From Mycolicibacter senuensis (GTDB lineage Bacteria > Actinomycetota > Actinomycetes > Mycobacteriales > Mycobacteriaceae), in assembly GCF_002101885.1 (NCBI RefSeq), contig NZ_LQPS01000020.1, positions 1 through 64,000 of the forward strand: DNA of 64,000 nt, written 5' to 3'. A model generated the notes under the pieces. The model searched no databases. It had not been told where the DNA came from and saw nothing but the letters and a program-made list of their open reading frames with translations. Made by a program: the position numbers and the translations under genes. This document shows positions 63,311 to 64,000 of this stretch, one piece after another (position 1 is the first letter of the stretch; each line of letters opens with the position of its first letter).

Positions 63311-64000
63311 ATGAATCCGCCCGCCGGCTTCACCAGTATGGATCAGGTGATTGCTTTTGTTGGCGCTATTGTTTGCCTGGGCATCTCTTGCATCCCGAAT
63401 CTGGCTGACCGGAATAACCTCATCCGGAGCAGACGCATCTTTTGGGGCGCCAACTGCGCGGCTCTTGCATTTGTTTTCTTAGGCATGCTGCCTAATTGGC
63501 GGTATGGCCTTGAAGCAGTGCTAGTATTTGGCCTCCTACTTATATTCAGAGCCTTTACCAACACGCCATACGTCAAGCTTCGCGGAAAAATATACGCAGT
63601 GCAAAGGTCCAACCGACTAGCGGAAACTACACCGGAAAACTCCCACCCCGCCCACGATCCCCTTCCCGACTCCTATACCGGGTCTTCCACGGCCAATCAA
63701 ACCTGGTGGATGCTGATCGTCGGTTACCTAATATGTATGCTCGTCATTTACGGCGATTTCGTCCATCATCAAATGAATATCGGCGCAATCCTGGCCACGA
63801 CCATCTGCGTTTATTTCCCACTCTTCGCCGGCTACTGGGATGCGAGCTGGAATTATCCGGTCGCGCGCGGTCACCGACTCCAACTAACGATCTTGACTAT
63901 CATGACGGCAGGAATCTTCGCAGCACTCTATTTCCCGGGGTTCTACTTGGGAAAGCGCTGGCCACGGCGCCCCAAGAGATCCATGGAATACCGGATACAC
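63311..64000 (+). CDS. Polytopic membrane protein, candidate immunity protein (partial)
   Basis: ATG 63311 begins 230 open codons that run off the window. Several hydrophobic segments are visible (QVIAFVGAIVCLGISC, ALAFVFLGMLPNW, AVLVFGLLLIFRAF, WWMLIVGYLICMLVIYGDFV, IGAILATTICVYFPLF, LTIMTAGIFAALYFPGFY), with a basic tail. It starts ten bases after the toxin-like gene. Its base composition is visibly richer in A+T than the rest of the window. No family is recognised; toxin-immunity pairing is inferred from position and membrane nature. Confidence 0.7.
   Translation, partial: MNPPAGFTSMDQVIAFVGAIVCLGISCIPNLADRNNLIRSRRIFWGANCAALAFVFLGMLPNWRYGLEAVLVFGLLLIFRAFTNTPYVKLRGKIYAVQRSNRLAETTPENSHPAHDPLPDSYTGSSTANQTWWMLIVGYLICMLVIYGDFVHHQMNIGAILATTICVYFPLFAGYWDASWNYPVARGHRLQLTILTIMTAGIFAALYFPGFYLGKRWPRRPKRSMEYRIH

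Noticed and set aside
63343-63612. 89-codon minus-strand ORF at the right edge
   Set aside because: Antisense to the open membrane-protein frame, which has a continuous, hydrophobic, protein-like translation.

Overview
The window is a high-G+C actinobacterial chromosome segment that reads as a non-tuberculous Mycobacterium (or close relative). The grounds are a complete mce4 operon, PhoP nearly identical to the M. tuberculosis protein, mycobacterial P450 families (CYP51, CYP123, CYP125, CYP142), KstR operators, DUF2563 and EspK-like proteins, and many leaderless starts (TANNNT six or seven bases before ATG/GTG). Almost everything between 0.5 and 57.9 kb corresponds to two blocks that are far apart in M. 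tuberculosis H37Rv (comparison from memory, not a search).

Layout. 1-185: N-terminus of a secreted protein cut by the window edge. 0.5-5.7 kb (minus): SDR, enoyl-CoA hydratase, carboxymuconolactone decarboxylase-like protein, hydroxyisobutyrate dehydrogenase-like protein, SDR, aldehyde dehydrogenase. 5.7-15.2 kb (plus): TetR regulator, CYP123, SDR, CYP51, ferredoxin, NTF2-like protein, reductase, SDR, a CYP125-family P450 and AdhB. Two GGACANNTGTCC palindromes sit in the divergent promoter region. 15.2-19.4 kb: YceI, HIT hydrolase, PhoR/PhoP, and a protein made of nine decapeptide repeats. 19.4-23.5 kb: a decayed HNH gene beside tRNA-Thr, then a hydrolase, two SDRs and an enoyl-CoA hydratase. 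23.5-41.9 kb is the mce4/cholesterol region: a small leaderless protein, otsA, mam4BA, mce4F-A, yrbE4BA, hsd4A, fdxD, fadE26, fadE27, a SnoaL-like gene and fadD17. 42-46.7 kb: a lasso-peptide gene cluster. 46.8-57.9 kb: a pseudogene scrap, a secreted protein, a beta-lactamase-like protein, SSADH, WS/DGAT, fadD19, echA19, an epimerase, an AbiEi/VSR-like protein, cyp142 and a decarboxylase-like gene. 58-64 kb: two type VII-secretion-associated units, ending in a toxin-like gene followed by an unlisted membrane-protein gene.

How it works together. The Mce4 transporter with YrbE4 permeases and Mam4 proteins imports sterol. CYP125/CYP142 with small 3Fe-4S ferredoxins oxidise the side chain. FadD19/FadD17 make CoA thioesters, and FadE26-FadE27, EchA19 and Hsd4A carry out beta-oxidation. 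Five KstR-type operators (22488, 36082, 36171, 37500, 53068) tie most of this together and predict that the SDR/hydrolase block at 20-22 kb belongs to the same regulon.

The most interesting item is the lasso-peptide cluster at 42.1-46.7 kb. It contains a fused B1-B2 protein, a cyclase, a 55-codon GTG-started precursor at 44632-44799 and a convergent ABC exporter. The precursor has a textbook leader (YxxP, Thr at -2) and a predicted Gly1-Asp8 ring, but an unusually long 35-residue core. The right edge (61.4-64.0 kb) is a second candidate system: a DUF2563 gene overlapping a toxin-like gene with a glycine-rich membrane C-terminus, followed by an AT-richer polytopic membrane protein that could be its immunity protein.
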